Shown here: in pieces, positions 12,046 to 24,640 of the stretch
How positions within the stretch are numbered: position 1 is the stretch's first letter
Layout: every line of letters starts with the position of its first letter
Assembly: GCF_030272615.1 (NCBI RefSeq)
Contig: NC_081412.1
Span: 20,623,932-20,687,931 of the forward strand
Source: Cryptomeria japonica
Taxonomy: Eukaryota > Streptophyta > Pinopsida > Cupressales > Cupressaceae
Direction: 5' to 3'
DNA length: 64,000 bases
Notes under the pieces: model-generated
The model's database searches: none
What the model was told of the DNA's origin: nothing
Seen by the model: only the letters and a program-made list of their open reading frames with translations
Program-made: the position numbers and the translations under genes

Positions 12046-13705
12046 TGTTAGTCCCAACCGGTGCTAAGAGGGGAGGGGTGAATCAACACTTAATCAAATT
12101 TTTACAATTTATCTTAAATCTTTGTTCATCTAAGATCCAACAATATACTTAATCACTGAAGTAAAATATACAAGCATGAAAAGTTGACAGTGACACCAAG
12201 GAGATATCTCGTGGAAACCCAATAGGGAGAAAATCACGGTGTGAGTAGGAACTCACAAAATTTGTACTCTTCTGAAGTACGCCTAGTTAAGAGCCATCCT
12301 TGTTAGGATATTACAAAGACACTATTAGGTGCCACCCAGTTAAGGGATTTTGAACAAGGCTAGTTAGTGCCTTTATCCTGTTAAAGGTAGCCTAGTTAGA
12401 GGACTTAGAACATTAGTTAAGATGTCACTCAGTTAAGGGATTTTACAATAGGGACCTATTAAAGTCCACCAGATTGAGGGATTTATGTTGCAGTTTTTAG
12501 AAAGTAGTAGATGGATGATCTGCTAAATTAGCTACTAATAGCTTGATCAGATCTCAACATGTATTGCACTCAATACACACTAAATGTGTCTTCTCTATAC
12601 AGAACCGGTTTCCTGCTTACACCTTCGGCTCTTCACTCAGTCGGTCGCCTATCCCTCAACACTGCACTCTGCCAATCCTCAGACCTTTGGCTCTACACTC
12701 TGCCGGTCCCCTAACCTTTGGCTTTGCACTCGGCCGATCCACCTTATCTCGACTCTACACTTAGTCAATCTACCTCAAACACACTCTATTGTGCTAACTC
12801 CTTTTAGCACTTTCTCTCTCTCTTCTCTACACTTTGGATTGCCTTCAACAAGATCCCCTTGTTGCAAATTTCATGATCAAAACTTTCTAAAAGAGCTCAA
12901 GAACTCTATATACATTTTTTGCCAACACCTTCAGGCATTGCCTCAATCAAACCAATCATGGATTTAAGAAGATTTCAAATTCAAAATCTCCCACTCTTTC
13001 TTTGCGCACCTTACAACAATTTCGCTAAGTTTTCACCCAATTCTGCCACCGCATCTCCAAAAGATAGAAACTTCTGAGTTGTGTTCAGCCAAATAAGTGT
13101 GAACCAAAAAGTCTGCATGTAATCATGCTTGACTGTGTGATAACTGAAATTTGACCTTACCAACATATGATTTGGTGTAGACACACGTTCACCAACTCAT
13201 CGTTTGCCATGGCAACCAAATAACCGATCACCTCTCTGAAATTTATGGTGATCACCTATCTTACTTCTATCATACTGGTGTACCGGTATGCCACTACACT
13301 TCTATATTACCAGTTCATCATTTGATTGCTGGTTTATTGCTCTAGCACCAAGTCTCTTCCCATGTTTACCAATGAGCTACCGGTTTGCATACAACTTCAA
13401 GTCTTCTTACCTGAGTCACCTTTTGTGACTTCACCATCATCAAAGTGACTGACCTTCCTGAATGATAGACCGGTTGGCTTTATCTATCTTTCCTTGAGCT
13501 AATTAAACCTTTGATCATTCAATACCAATGTTGCTTCCATGTATTGTAAGTCATCACCTTGGCTTACTGAAAAACAACACCACTCTACCTATACCACTTC
13601 ACCGGTTAGCGTCTTCACCAGTAAGTGTTGGACATCAATGACAAACCTTAGCACATATATCGGTTCTATAGATTGACCGGTTTAGTCAATGCCAACAATC
13701 CAACA
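12046..13705 (+). mobile_element. Nested repeat, 1660 bp, in the second RNase H of element A
   Basis: The unit starts TGTTAGTCCCAACC and ends CAATCCAACA. The flanks are GATGG (12041-12045) and AATGG (13706-13710), a target duplication with one change. Removing it restores the aRNH frame (EYEALM continuing into VGIRTAL). GAGGGGTGAATCAA and GTGGAAACCC...CACGGTG blocks link it to the 1510-2568 copy. The inner part is C/T-rich with CCGGT-containing degenerate repeats. ORFs at 12543-12967 lie in this low-complexity part and are not supported as genes. Confidence 0.75.
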
Positions 13706-13710
13706 AATGG

Positions 13711-14117
13711 TAGGAATACGCACTGCACTATAATGGAACATCAAAGATCTACAAGTATTTGGAGACTCACAACTTGTCATTAATCAAGTCAATGATGATT
13801 ACAATACAAAAGATGATAAGTTACAACCATACAAATAATTGGTAGAAGAATACAAGCAACACTTTGACAAGGTCACATTAGAACAGATTCTGGGAGTGCA
13901 AAATAGGGCAGCAGATGCAATGGCAACAATAGGATCTCTCTTTGATATGCCAAATGATGGAACTCATTTTGAATTTCAAGTGGAACAAATCATTGTCCCA
14001 GCTTATGAAATACCATCCACTGAATATGTATGTATGATAGTAGGACGTGAGTCTCGATGGTATAGAGATATATACGCATACCTACATGATCAATATATAC
14101 CTCCTGATCTTTCATAG
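13711..14117 (+). pseudogene. pol: Element A second RNase H, C-terminal part
   Basis: It continues the archaeal-type RNase H after the insertion: VFGDSQLVINQV, then HFDKVTLEQILGVQNRAADAM (the R-x2-N-x2-AD motif that supplies the last catalytic Asp). Stops occur at about 13737 and 13836. The D counterpart reads VFGDSQLVIHQA and REKNRAADAM. Confidence 0.8.
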
Positions 14118-15314
14118 AATCAAAGGAAAGAACTCATCTGACAATCATCAAAACATGCAATTATTATTGATACCTTATACAAAAAAAGTGTAGACAACAC
14201 CTTACTCAGATGCCTTGATATTAAGGAAGCACAAATCACTTTGAAAGAAGTTCATGATGGAATATGTGGTGCACATTCTTGTGGACCCGCTCTAGCAAAA
14301 ACACTGTTGCGAACTGGTTATTATTGGCCTACAATGGAAAAATATGCTTACAAGTATGTCCAAAGATGCAAGCAATTCCAAATACATGGGAATCTCATTC
14401 ATGCACCTACTCAAGATCTTCAGCTAATAACATCACCATGGCCATTTTCACAATGGGGATTAGATCTTGTAGGAAAAATAAATCCTACCTCCTCCAATAG
14501 ACATAAATTTATTCTCATAGCTACAGAATATTTCACAAAATGGGTTGAAGCAATCCCGATGAATTTCACAATAGGAAAGTAAATAGCGAAATTCATCCTG
14601 AATTATATCATTTGCAGGTATGGGGTACCCATGTGCATTGTGACTAAAAATGGATGACCCTTTAGAAATCAAGAAGTGAGCTAGCTTTGTGAACAATTTA
14701 AAATCTAGAAATGTTTCGCAACACCCTACTATCCCCAAAGCAATGGTCAAGCTAAGGCAACAAACAAAAATATTTTGAAAATCTTAAAGAAATTTTTCAA
14801 TGATAGTGGATGGAATTGGCATCTCTAACTAAATCCAGCTCTATGGGCTTATCAAACTAGTATACGTATGGCAACTAATACAACACCATTCTCTCTGGTT
14901 TATGGTGCAGAAACCATTTTACCTATCGAAGTAGAATTTCCATCCCTAAGAGTCGCTCTAAAAAACACTATCTCAGAAGAAAACTATAGAGTAGCACGTT
15001 TGCAAGAATTAGAATTCCTAGATGAAAAATTACAAAGTGCTCTAAACCATTTATAAGGCTACCAAAATAGAATGAGAAGAAGCTACAATGAACGAGTCAA
15101 CCCACATTGCTTCAAAATAGGAGATATCATTCTTAAAGAAAATCAAAGGAACCTTGTTGAACGTGAAAAACTAGGAAAGTTCAAACCTAACTAGTTAGCT
15201 CCTTTTGTCATAACGAAAGTAATTGGAAATGGCACTTATCATTCGCAAACAATGGAGGGATATTCACTCCCTGGTCCCATCAATAGTATGCACCTAAAAA
15301 GATATTACATCTAA
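14118..15314 (+). pseudogene. pol: Element A integrase, catalytically dead
   Basis: The zinc-binding N-domain shows EVHDGICGAH but reads CKQF where D has CKQC, so one metal-binding Cys is lost. The core keeps the first Asp (GLDLVGKI). The second Asp motif reads VTKNG instead of ITDNG, and the Glu position reads GQAKATNK instead of GQAEASNK. Stops are at about 14581 and within 14640-14830. The tail keeps SLVYGAETILPIEVEFPSLR and ends MHLKRYYI before TAA (15312-15314). No chromodomain follows. Confidence 0.8.
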
Positions 15315-15703
15315 GGGTGGGTTCATTTCAAATTCCAATACTGCATTTTCATATTTCTTTACTGCATTACATTATCTCTTCTCATATAGTTGCATCAATA
15401 AAATAGGATGATTGTCTGAATCATTCACCTGGTTGCACTAAAAGAAATGAAAGTTGTCTCATTTCCAAGATGCTTGTTCATGAAGTCTTTAGGAGTTCTT
15501 TAGTCATTCATCTTCAACGTCATATTGTGATTACGCTTTATCCTTGGTTGGGTAGAGGTTTCCTTATCAAGTATTGTTACCAAAAATCTATCAATTGCTA
15601 TATCTCACACAATAATCAAAAGCTCTAAGTCATTACAGATACCTAGTTGGTCATGTGGCTAGTGAAAAATCCAATATTCTACTTCAACAGTGTTGTAATT
15701 GTT
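15315..15703 (+). other. Element A region downstream of pol, interrupted by element B
   Basis: Non-coding sequence between the pol stop and the B insertion point. It continues after B at 23599. No gene is visible. Confidence 0.5.
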
Positions 15704-17301
15704 TGGTGTAGGAGCACCCATCCAAGCTCTTCCTCCTTCTTTTTTTTGTTGGTTTTATGCCTCTTTTGAAGCCATTGTATATAAAATAAAGAGCCATGTG
15801 CTCATTGGTCCTAGTTAGGGTCCTAGTTGAGGTCTTAGGGTCATAAGTCAAGATTGAGATTTTCTTTAAATTTGTGGGTATGTGTGCCTTTGAGTTTTTT
15901 AGGGGTCCTTCCTAGCATGGTGGTTTCCTTTGGTTTTCCCAATGTAGGTCTAGGAGTCAAGAAAAGCAACATTGGGAAAGTTGCTCAAAAGTTGCAAAAG
16001 TTGCATGACAACTTTTAAAAGTTGTCAAGCAACTTTTTCACCTGGTGGCCAAAATACTTAGTTTGGCATGGACAACCCTAATATGGGCACATATACTGAG
16101 GAGAGGGTAGTATAAGTATTTGCAAACCCTAAATTAATGGGTGGGATGTTAGATGTTGTACGGCCCAAGCAAAGTGACCTGACTGAGACTGCAATTTTGT
16201 TGCCAGTCGGCACAAATACAGTAAAGGAAGATTGTTAATGGATTGATTTACAAGAAAAACTATGTGGAGTGCCTTCTATGGTGTAAATATTTTCATTTTG
16301 AGCAATAATATTAGGTTTTGGTTTGTAAGTGTGGTGTTCTTGTAAATATTTTGTAAGTTGTCTTCTCACTGTCCAGTTTTGGAGTGGTTTGTGCAAATGG
16401 AATCATGACTCCATTCCCCATTATGGAACCACCATGAAACCATGGGGTATGAGAGTGTGGACCTTGTACTATATTTCAAAGAAAGAAGGGCCCTTGAAAG
16501 TGTAGGGAGGCCATCAAAATACCTAATCCTAGGCGAGACTGAACAGTGCCTGGCTAGGAAGGGTTCAGTTGCAGAGGTCTTGGAGAGCAAGGTTGGTCAG
16601 AGGAGAGTGCACCCTTTGGAGGAGGTGTAGAGGAATGTGTGAAGCACCAATAGTGTGAAGAAGGAGCCTCCACCAATCCAAAAAAGGTGGTTAATACACA
16701 AAACATACACTGTGACCCAGGCAGACCATAAAAACCCTCACAAAACCTTTAAAAACCCCAAAATTCACCCAAGGCACTATACGACCACTTGGAGGCCCAA
16801 AACTAGAGAAATCCTTGAGCCCTTGCCAAATGAATGGTAGTCCATTTTAGGATTTTGGGTAGTTTGTGCATGATTTGTGAGAGGGAGCCCTAAAGGACCG
16901 GGTAGGAGGCCTAATTGGTCAAAATCCTTGTAGCCCTATTTTGTAGGCAAAAACACAAAATAGTGAAATTGGTAAGGGGTTGGAATCTTGAAACCTCTTA
17001 GGGGCACATGAATGGGTGGAAAAACTATGAAATAGACCTTCCCTAACCTTTCTAAGACCTAGGAAGTAGTAGGACAAGCCAAGCCCTTATTAGCCATAGT
17101 TAGGGGTTTTGAGTCTCATGAGTAGGTGAGACCTTAGGAGTAGCATTGCAACTCATTGGTGGGTGGATTGGGAAAGGTCAGGGGATTCCTCAATCAAGGG
17201 AAGTCCTAGAGACCCTAGGGTGTGAAGAGAACATTAGGAGATCCAAGGGAAGGATCCAAGAGCATAGACTAGGCTAGTCTATCCCAAACCCCATCCCATC
17301 A
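15704..17301 (+). repeat. 5' LTR of element B
   Basis: It starts TGGTGTAGGAGCACC and ends CATCCCATCA, and matches 22001-23598 at the same total length. It carries a GTTGC/GCAAC inverted-repeat block at 15965-16036. ORFs at 16442-16840 lie inside the LTR; one recurs in the 3' LTR simply because the LTRs are copies. Confidence 0.9.
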
Positions 17302-17304
17302 GAT

Positions 17305-17316
17305 TGGTATCAGAGC
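17305..17316 (+). other. Primer-binding site of element B (initiator Met tRNA)
   Basis: TGGTATCAGAGC lies three bases after the LTR end. It is the classic complement of the 3' end of plant initiator Met tRNA. Confidence 0.9.
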
Positions 17317-17341
17317 AAGTTAAAGGTTTGGTGGACCATGT

Positions 17342-18523
17342 ATGTCTCTATATTCTGGTAAATCAATAGGGGAAAGCACAATAGTCACTAATGCAAAGCT
17401 AGCTAGGGAGGTAGAAGAGTAGAAGGAGAAGAATAGACTCCTTGAAGATGCTATGAGTGAGATAAGGGATAAGCTATAGGAAGTGGTGGATCAGAGGACA
17501 CAAGGACCTTGGGGAGAAGACACCAAGGATAAAGGAAAGAAAACTATAGACATAGATGACATTATACCTGAACCAAATCCCTTGTTTAATGAAGAACCTT
17601 TTGTGAAGGCTATTAAGGCTTTGGACACCAAAGCTTTTGAAGGATTGCCACATTTCAGTGGAAGGATGGACATTGATACTATCATGGAATGGATTGAGGG
17701 CATGGAAAACCACTTTGAGTGTGAGGGAGTGACAGAGGCTCAAAAGGTTAAGGTTTCCAAATCAAGATTAAGGGGAGCAACTTTAACATGGTGGAAGTAA
17801 CTGCAAGAAGAGAGAGTTAGCATGGGGAAGCTACCTATTGCCAATTGGAAGGCCATGGTGAGTAAGATCAACGAGAACTACTTACCAGAGGATTATGAAG
17901 TCCAACTTCATAAGAAGAGATAGGGATTGAAGCAAAAAGACCTTGATGTGAGCTCCTACACCGAAGAATTTCAAAAACTTTGTCTTAGATCCAAAGTCCA
18001 AGAAGATGAATCTATTAAGGCGGCTAGGTATCTAAGCGGCCTAAAGTGGAACATTCAAGAGGAGATAAGCCTATGGACTCCTACTACTATTCAAAAATGT
18101 CACCAACTTGCTATCAAGGTGGAAGAGAGGAAAAAAAGGAAAGGAGACTCTAATAACAGGGGTAGAGGCAAAGGTAGAGAACAAATGAATCACCGAGGTG
18201 GTTACCAAAGAAAAGCAAATGAGCAGAGGAACCAAGGAGAAGCCAAGTTGACTGAACATGGTAGTGAAACCAATCTCAGAGGGGGCCATTATAGAGGAAG
18301 AGGTGCACAAGGTGGTCCAAGTAGGGGTAGAGGTACTGGCAGACGTAACTCCTACTTTGCAACTATGAAATGTTACAATTGTGGTCAATTGGGACACCCG
18401 ACATATAGATTCCCTGACAAGCCTACATCATCTAACAGTGGAAAGAGGGTTGCCTATGCACATGAAGACACATCAAGAAGAAAGACACCTGAAGTGGACC
18501 ACATTGAATTAGAGATTGGATAA
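17342..18523 (+). pseudogene. gag: Element B gag with damaged zinc knuckle
   Basis: The frame from ATG 17342 aligns with the open gag of element C. The capsid-like core has MEWIEGMENHFECEGVTEAQ, SRLRGATLTWWK and EEFQKLCLRSKV. An RGRG-rich basic tail precedes the zinc knuckle near 18370-18415. The knuckle reads CYNCGQLGHPTYRF, so the last Cys of C-x2-C-x4-H-x4-C has become Phe; C keeps CYNCHQLGHLAYRC. Stops lie at about 17429, 17477, 17798 and 17921. Confidence 0.85.
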
Positions 18524-19190
18524 AATCTTATGTTCAATAGGGTCTTGATAAGACAGCCAGTCAAGAATGAACCTAAGCATAGGAGAGTATTGTTTAGGGT
18601 GAGATGAAAGATCCTTGGTAAAGTTTGCAAGGTGATAGTTGATTCAGGGTCAACTGATAACATAATATCAGAGGAGGCAACCAAGAAGTTGAAACTTACA
18701 AGGATACCCCACACTAACCCATATAAGGTGACATTGTTGAACCATGAGCAGAGTGTGCTTGTCAATGAACAGACTTGGGTAGAATTTTCTATTGGAGGAT
18801 ACAAGGATAAGATCCTTTGTGATGTGTTACCTATGGATGCCTATCACCTATTACTAGGTAGACCCTGGCAATTTGATAGGAAGGTGATCTATGATGGAGA
18901 GGAGAACTACATTTCATTTAAGAAGGACAGCAAGACCTTTAAGATTCAGTCTTTGACAGAGAATGAAGAGGGAACTTCAAGAACACCTAGTGTCTTATTG
19001 GCTACTAGTAAAGAGTTCTTAAACTTGCTACATGAGGAGGAGATACTGAAGTGTGCCATCTTTGTGAAGCCAAAAGATGAGGAAGACAAGTTGCAGGAAG
19101 AAGTACCCAAGGAGGTGAAGCAAATGTTGCAAGAGTATAAGGACATAGTGAGTGATGGAGCACCTACAACACTCCCACCAAGAAGGTCTA
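18524..19190 (+). pseudogene. pol: Element B protease
   Basis: The active site VIVDSGSTDNIIS (about 18634-18672) is intact, followed by VNEQTWVEFSIGGYKD and MDAYHLLLGRPWQFDRK, where LLLGRPW is the usual second protease motif. The frame is open from about 18608 into the RT. Two stops separate it from gag. It would cleave the gag-pol polyprotein. Confidence 0.8.
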
Positions 19191-20040
19191 TAAGTCATCA
19201 AATAGACTTTGTTCCCGGAGCATCCCTACCAAACAAGGTAGCATATAAGCTCACACCTGATCAAAATAAGGAAGTAGCAAGGCAAGTGCATGAGTTATTG
19301 GAACAAGGACTGATTAAGAAGTGCATCAGCCCATGTGCAGTCCTGGTAATGCTAGCATCAAAGAAGGGAGGCAAGTGGAGACTTTGCACTGATTCAAGGG
19401 CAATCAATAGGATCACCATAAGGTATAGGTTTCCTATTCCTAGAATAGAGGATTTGATGGACTGTTTAGGAGGTGCTATGTATTTTACCAAGTTGGACCT
19501 TAAAAGTGGTTATCACCAGATTAGAATCAAGGAGGGTGATGAGTGGAAGACTGCTTTCAAGACCACAAAAAGGATTGTATGAATGGCTTGTGATGCCATT
19601 TGGACTCACCAATGCCCCAAGCACCTTCATGAGGTTGATGAATGAGGTGTTAAAGGATTTCATAGGCAGATTTGTGGTGGTATACCTAGATGACATTCTC
19701 ATCTATAGCAGAACCAAAGAGGAGCACCTTGAGCATTTGAGGTTAGTCTTAGAGACATTGCATGAGGAGAAGTTATCCATCAACCTAGAGAAGTGTGACT
19801 TCTTGAAGTAAGAGTTGGTCTACTTACGATTTGTGGTGTCTAAGGGAACCTTGAAGATGGATCCAAGCAAAGTGGAGGCAATCTTGAATTGGTCTACACC
19901 TAGAACAAGGACTAAAGTTAGGAATTTCCATGGGTTAGCTCAATTTTATAGGAAGTTTGTGAGGAACTTCAGCGGCATATGTGCACCAGTCCTTGACACC
20001 ATAAAAGGAGGCCTTAAAACTAAGTTTAAATGGACTGAGC
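19191..20040 (+). pseudogene. pol: Element B reverse transcriptase with frameshift
   Basis: RT motifs appear in order: [79 protein letters not shown] and the catalytic [12 protein letters not shown] (about 19675-19712). An extra A in an A-run near 19565-19572 shifts the frame just before [11 protein letters not shown], where C has the unshifted form. A stop at 19809 follows EKCDFLK. Confidence 0.85.
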
Positions 20041-20486
20041 AGGCTGACAAATCATTTCAATTGTTGAAGCAAGAAGTAGCCACAAAACCTATCCTTCTCC
20101 TACCTACTTTTGATAAGCTATTCACATTGGAGTGTGATGCAAGTGGAATTGTAGTAGGGGGTGTATTGAGTCAAGAGGGAAGACCTATGGCATTTTTCAG
20201 TGAGAAGCTTAATGAAGCAAAGAAGAAGTACTTGGCCTATGACCTAGAGTTGTATGCATTAGTGCAGTCTCTAAAGAAATGGAGGCATTGCCTACTCCCA
20301 AAGGAATTTGTGGTGTTCACAAGCAACCAGGCATTGAGTTACATTAACACTCAAGAGAATCTTAGAAATAGGCATTTGAAATGGATGGAATACCTCCAAT
20401 CCTTCACCTTCACCATCAAGCATAAGAAGGGGCAACTCAATAAGGTGGCAGATGCATTAAGCAGGAAGTTGTTGATAGTTCAATAA
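20041..20486 (+). pseudogene. pol: Element B RNase H
   Basis: Motifs present: FTLECDASGIVVGGVLSQEG, YDLELYALVQSLKKWRHCL and KGQLNKVADALSRK. The third acidic position reads TSNQAL where element C has TDNQAL, so one catalytic Asp is Ser. The frame is otherwise open. Confidence 0.8.
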
Positions 20487-21770
20487 CTACAGTTGCAAAG
20501 CATAGGAATAGAAGGTTTCAAGGACCTATATGAAGGAGATGAAGACTTCTCATCAGCTTACAAGGTTTACAAGGAGTTTGAGAACCATTTCCATGGTGAG
20601 TATGCAGATTACACTCTCCAAAATGGTCTCTTATTCAAGGGTAATCAGTTGTGTGTGCCAAGAGGATCCATGAGGGAAAACCTCATCCAAGAGAAACACA
20701 ATGGTAGTTTGAGTGGACACTTTGGAGTCAACAAAACCTTGGATCTAGTATAGAGGTACTACTATTGGCCAAAGTTGCTAAGAGATGTGAAGAGGTATGT
20801 GGAGCAATGTGGTGTATGTCAAAGAGAAAAAGGAGAATCAAGCAATGCTGGTCTCTGTCAACCATTGTCGGTCCCAAATAGACCTTGGGAATGTATAAGC
20901 ATGGACTTTGTAGTAGGACTTCCCAAGACAAAAATAGGTATGGACAACATCTATGTGGTAGTAGATAGATTTTCCAAGATGAGCCATTTCATTCCATGTA
21001 AAACTACACATGATGCTAGCTATGTTGCACATCTCTTCTTTAAGGAGATTGTTAGGATTCATGGACTCCCTTTAAGCATTGTTTTAGACAGGGACAGCAA
21101 GTTCATGGGTCATTTTTGGCAAACATTATGGAGGAGACTTGGAACTAACTTGTCATTTAGCTCATCTTAGGATCCACAAACCGATGGTCAAACTGAAGTC
21201 ATCAATAGGGTGTTAGGCAACTTGTTGAGGTGTTTAACTAAGGAGTATGGGCAGACATGGGATCTAATCATTCCTCAAGAAGAGTATGCATATAATGATA
21301 GTGTGAATAGGACCACTGGTAGAAGTCCTTTTGAGGTTGTGTATGGCAGATATCCAAGGGGAGTATGTGAGTTGAGAGACCTTGGTACTTTGGAGAGGAA
21401 GAGTGGGCAAGCAGAAGACTTTACTCAAACCATCAAGGAAGTCCAAGAGAAATTCAAGAAATCCATCCTTAAATCCACTCAAAAACTGAAAGCAAAAATG
21501 GATGAGAAAAGGAGAGAGGTTCAGTTCAAGGTGGGTGACTATGTGATGGTCCATTTGAGCAAAGCTAGGATGCAAAGTGGTAAGCCTACCAAACTGCAAA
21601 TGAAGAGGGTAGGACCTTGTAGAATTCTAGCAAAATATGGTGAGAACACTTATAAGGTTGAACTTCCTTTAGACTTAGCCATTTCACCAATCTTCAATGT
21701 TGCTAACCTGATCATGTACAAGGGTGAAATAGCAGGGCAAAAGGAGAACCAAGACAAGGTGTTGCAGGAC
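20487..21770 (+). pseudogene. pol: Element B integrase
   Basis: The zinc-binding N-domain has HNGSLSGHFGVNKT and CGVCQREKG. The catalytic triad is visible: first Asp in SMDFVVGLP (about 20900), second in LDRDSKF, Glu in GQTEVINR. One stop (TAG near 20751) falls between the two halves of the N-domain and another near 21168 precedes DPQTDGQTE. The C-terminal part keeps FKVGDYVMVHLSKARM and MKRVGPCRILAKYGENTYKV (SH3-like fold region). Confidence 0.85.
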
Positions 21771-21980
21771 CTAGATGTTAATGTCTTACCACAAGTGAAG
21801 AAGCCTATAGCAGAGGAGATCTTGGAATCTAGAGTAAAGAAGTCCACCAGACACTAGGTCTACATGGAACACTTGGTGAAGTGGACAGGTCAGCCTGAGT
21901 CTAAAGCTACCTGGGTTGAAGAGAGCAGGTTCAAGACACTTGGCACAGACCCGACTCTCATCTCTTCTTCTATTTCTTAG
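21771..21980 (+). pseudogene. Element B chromodomain
   Basis: It reads EEILESRVKKSTRH, then after one stop (about 21856) YMEHLVKWTGQPESKATWVE. The LVKW and TW pattern is the aromatic-cage core of chromodomains that chromoviruses fuse to integrase for chromatin targeting. The frame ends at TAG 21978-21980, just before the purine tract. Confidence 0.8.
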
Positions 21981-21988
21981 TTGTGTGT

Positions 21989-22000
21989 AGAGGGGGAGTA
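21989..22000 (+). other. Polypurine tract of element B
   Basis: AGAGGGGGAGTA abuts the 3' LTR start and would prime plus-strand synthesis. Confidence 0.8.
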
Positions 22001-23598
22001 TGGTGTAGGAGAACCCTTACAATCTCTTCCTCCTTCTTTTTTTTGTTGGTTTTATACTTCTTTTGAAGCCATTGTATATAAAATAAAGAGCCATGTGCTC
22101 ATTGGTCCTAGTTAGGGTCCTAGTTGAGGTCTTAGGGTCATAAGTCAAGATTGATATTTTCTTGAAATTTGAAGGTATGTGTGCCTTTGAGGTGTTTAGG
22201 GGTCCTTCCTAGCATGGTGGTGTCCTTTGGTTTGCCCAATGTAGGTCTAGGAGTCAAGAAAAGCAACATTGGGAAAGTTGCTCAAAAGTTGCAAAAGTTG
22301 CATGACAACTTTTAAAAGTTGTCAAGCAACTTTTTCACCTAGTGGCCAAAATACTTTGTTTGGCATGGAAAACCCTAATATGGGCACACAGACCAAGGAG
22401 AGGGTAGTATAAGTATTTTCAAACCCTAAATTAATGGGTTGGATGTCAGATGTTGTACGGCCCAAGCAAAGTGACCTGACTGAGACTGCAATTTTGTTGC
22501 CAATCGGCACAAATGGAGTAAAGGAAGATTGTTAATGGATTGATTTACAAGAAAAACTATGTGGAGTGCCTTCTATGGTGTAAATATTTTCATTTTGAGC
22601 AATTAGATTAGGTTTTGGTTTGTAAGTGTGGTGTTCTTGTAAATATTTTGTAAGTTGTCTTCTCAGTGTCCAATTTTGGAGTGGTTTGTGCAAATGGAAT
22701 CATGATTCCATTCCCCATTGTGGAACCACCATGAAACCATGGGGAATGAGAGTGTAGAGCTTGTACTATACTGAAAAGCAAGCAAGGCCCTTGAAAGTGC
22801 AGGGAGGGCATCAAAAGACCAAATCCTAGGCGAGACTGAATAGTGCCCAGCTAGGAAGGGTTAAGTTGCAGAGGTCTTGGAGAGCAAGGTTGGTCAGAGG
22901 AGAGTGCACCCTTTGGAGGAGGTGTAGAGGAATGTGTGAAGCACCACTAGTGTGAAGAAGGATCCTCCACCAATCCAAAAAAGGTGGTTAAAACACAAAA
23001 CATACACTGTGACCCAGGCAGACCATAAAAACCCTCACAAAACCTTTAAAAACCCCAAAATTCACCCAAGGCACTGTACGGCCACTTGGAGGCCCAAAAC
23101 CAGAGAAATCCTTGAGCCCTTTCCAAATGAATGGTAGTCCATTTTGGTATTTTGGGTAGTTTGTGCATGATTTGTGAGAGGGATCCCTAAAGGGCCGGGT
23201 AGGAGGCCTAATTGGTCAAAATCCTTGTAGCCCTATTTTGTAGGCAAAAACACAAAATAGTGAAATCGGTAAGGAGTTGGAATCTTGAAACCTATTGGGG
23301 GCACATGAATGGGTAGAAAAACCATGAAATAGACCTTCCCTAACCTTGCTAAGACCTAGGAAGTAGTAGGACAAGCCAAGCCCTTATTAGCCATAGTAAG
23401 GGGTTCTGAGTCTCATGAGTAGGTGAGACCTTAGGAGCAGCATTGCAACTCATTGGTGGGTGGATTGGGCAAGGTCAGGGGATTCCTCAAGCAAGGGAAG
23501 TCCTAGAGACCCTAGGCTATGAAGAGAACACCAGGCGATCCAAGGGAAGGATCCAAGAGCATAGACTAGGCTAGTCTATCCCAAACCCCATCCCATCA
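22001..23598 (+). repeat. 3' LTR of element B
   Basis: It starts TGGTGTAGGAGAACC and ends CATCCCATCA, and is a near-identical partner of 15704-17301. The GTTGC/GCAAC block is at about 22260-22333. Confidence 0.9.
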
Positions 23599-24285
23599 TT
23601 GTCATACCCAAGTAGGTTTCATTACTTACAAGTCAAGGCAAGAAAATAAGAGAAAAAAGTGTTATGTTAATCTCAAACAAAAAAAATGATATATTACTGA
23701 ATATCATGCATACAAATGCGACAAAAAAAGAGAAAGCTTGACTGTGGGAACATGCAAATAACTCCATCAGAGCTATGGATGCCTGTTGGCATTGGAGCAA
23801 TATTTGAGAGATTACAGTACATAACCTCATCGGAGCCCTAAAAGCTTGCTGGCAGCGAGGCTCTATCTAGGTTGCTTTTGAAGTTAGAATAACTCACGTA
23901 GATAGCCACATAGGATTACAATGGTCTTTGATGGTTATAAGGGTCAAAATAAACTTAATTGCATACACATCGGCAAAAGAAGGTCAAAGTTTCAAGAATT
24001 GATAGAGAAGTTTTCCACACCTCCATTCATAAATCTTCGTTACATAGTGTGTTAGGTTGGATGCCCTAAGTCTTTTGAGAATGGATCGAACTCCTATCTA
24101 TGAAATGTTTCACACTATTAATATAATTAGTGCACTTCAGAATGAAAGACACACACACTCATCCTTTTTGGAATAGGAACTGCATTTTTGTCATGCATCC
24201 TGCATTAGCATAACTCATTTCAAAAATTCATTGTCTCCATCACATTATGCATCATCATGTTAGGTCTACATACTTGGGGGCATAA
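23599..24285 (+). other. Element A region downstream of pol, resumed after B
   Basis: Non-coding. A TACTTGGGGGCATAACTG stretch near 24271 resembles the G-rich tracts seen before LTRs in this lineage, but no LTR follows, so it is not A's functional purine tract. Confidence 0.45.
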
Positions 24286-24640
24286 CTGAAAAAATCCTAA
24301 ACATTCAAAAAATGATCCTGAAAAAATCCTAAACATTCACAAAAATGATCCTGAAAAAATCCTAAACATTCAAAAAATGATCCTGAAAAAATATTAAACA
24401 TTCAAAAAATGATCTTTTAAAAAAATCCTAAACATTCGAAAAATGATCCAAAAAGAATTATAAACATTCACATATAAAGTCCAAAGAAAATACCAAAAAC
24501 AAAAAAAAACATCAAAATCAATCAAAAACATTTCAAATAAAATGATCCTGAAAAAATCGTAAACATTCGAAAATTATTCTGAAAAAATCCTAAACATTCG
24601 AAAAACAGTCCTGAAAAACTCAAAAACATTCGAAAAACAA
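24286..24640 (+). repeat. Tandem repeat, about 32-bp unit
   Basis: The unit is near CTGAAAAAATCCTAAACATT plus CAAAAAATGATC. It is well kept in the first three to four copies and decays to irregular AAACATTCGAAAA repeats by 24640-24770. Tandem repeats downstream of pol are common in Tat elements. Confidence 0.8.

Larger units (their letters stand above)
15704..23598 (+). mobile_element. Element B: full-length chromovirus (Ty3/gypsy)
   Basis: A 7895-bp element with two LTRs of 1598 bp each, an initiator-Met-tRNA primer site, gag, a pol order of protease, RT, RNase H and integrase, a chromodomain and a purine tract. The flanks TTGTT (15699-15703) and TTGTC (23599-23603) are a probable target duplication with one change. 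It lies within element A's region downstream of pol. Coding frames carry stops and one homopolymer frameshift. C (38.7-46.5 kb) is a diverged relative. Confidence 0.9.

Noticed and set aside
12543-12967. Two overlapping ORFs rich in Ser, Leu and His
   Set aside because: C/T-rich low-complexity sequence in the nested repeat at 12046-13705; no domain.
16655-16840. ORF repeated at 22952-23137
   Set aside because: Same position in the two LTRs of element B; not a gene.
24271-24288. TACTTGGGGGCATAACTG as A's purine tract
   Set aside because: No LTR start follows; A's tract is at 34786-34799, directly before the 3' LTR.
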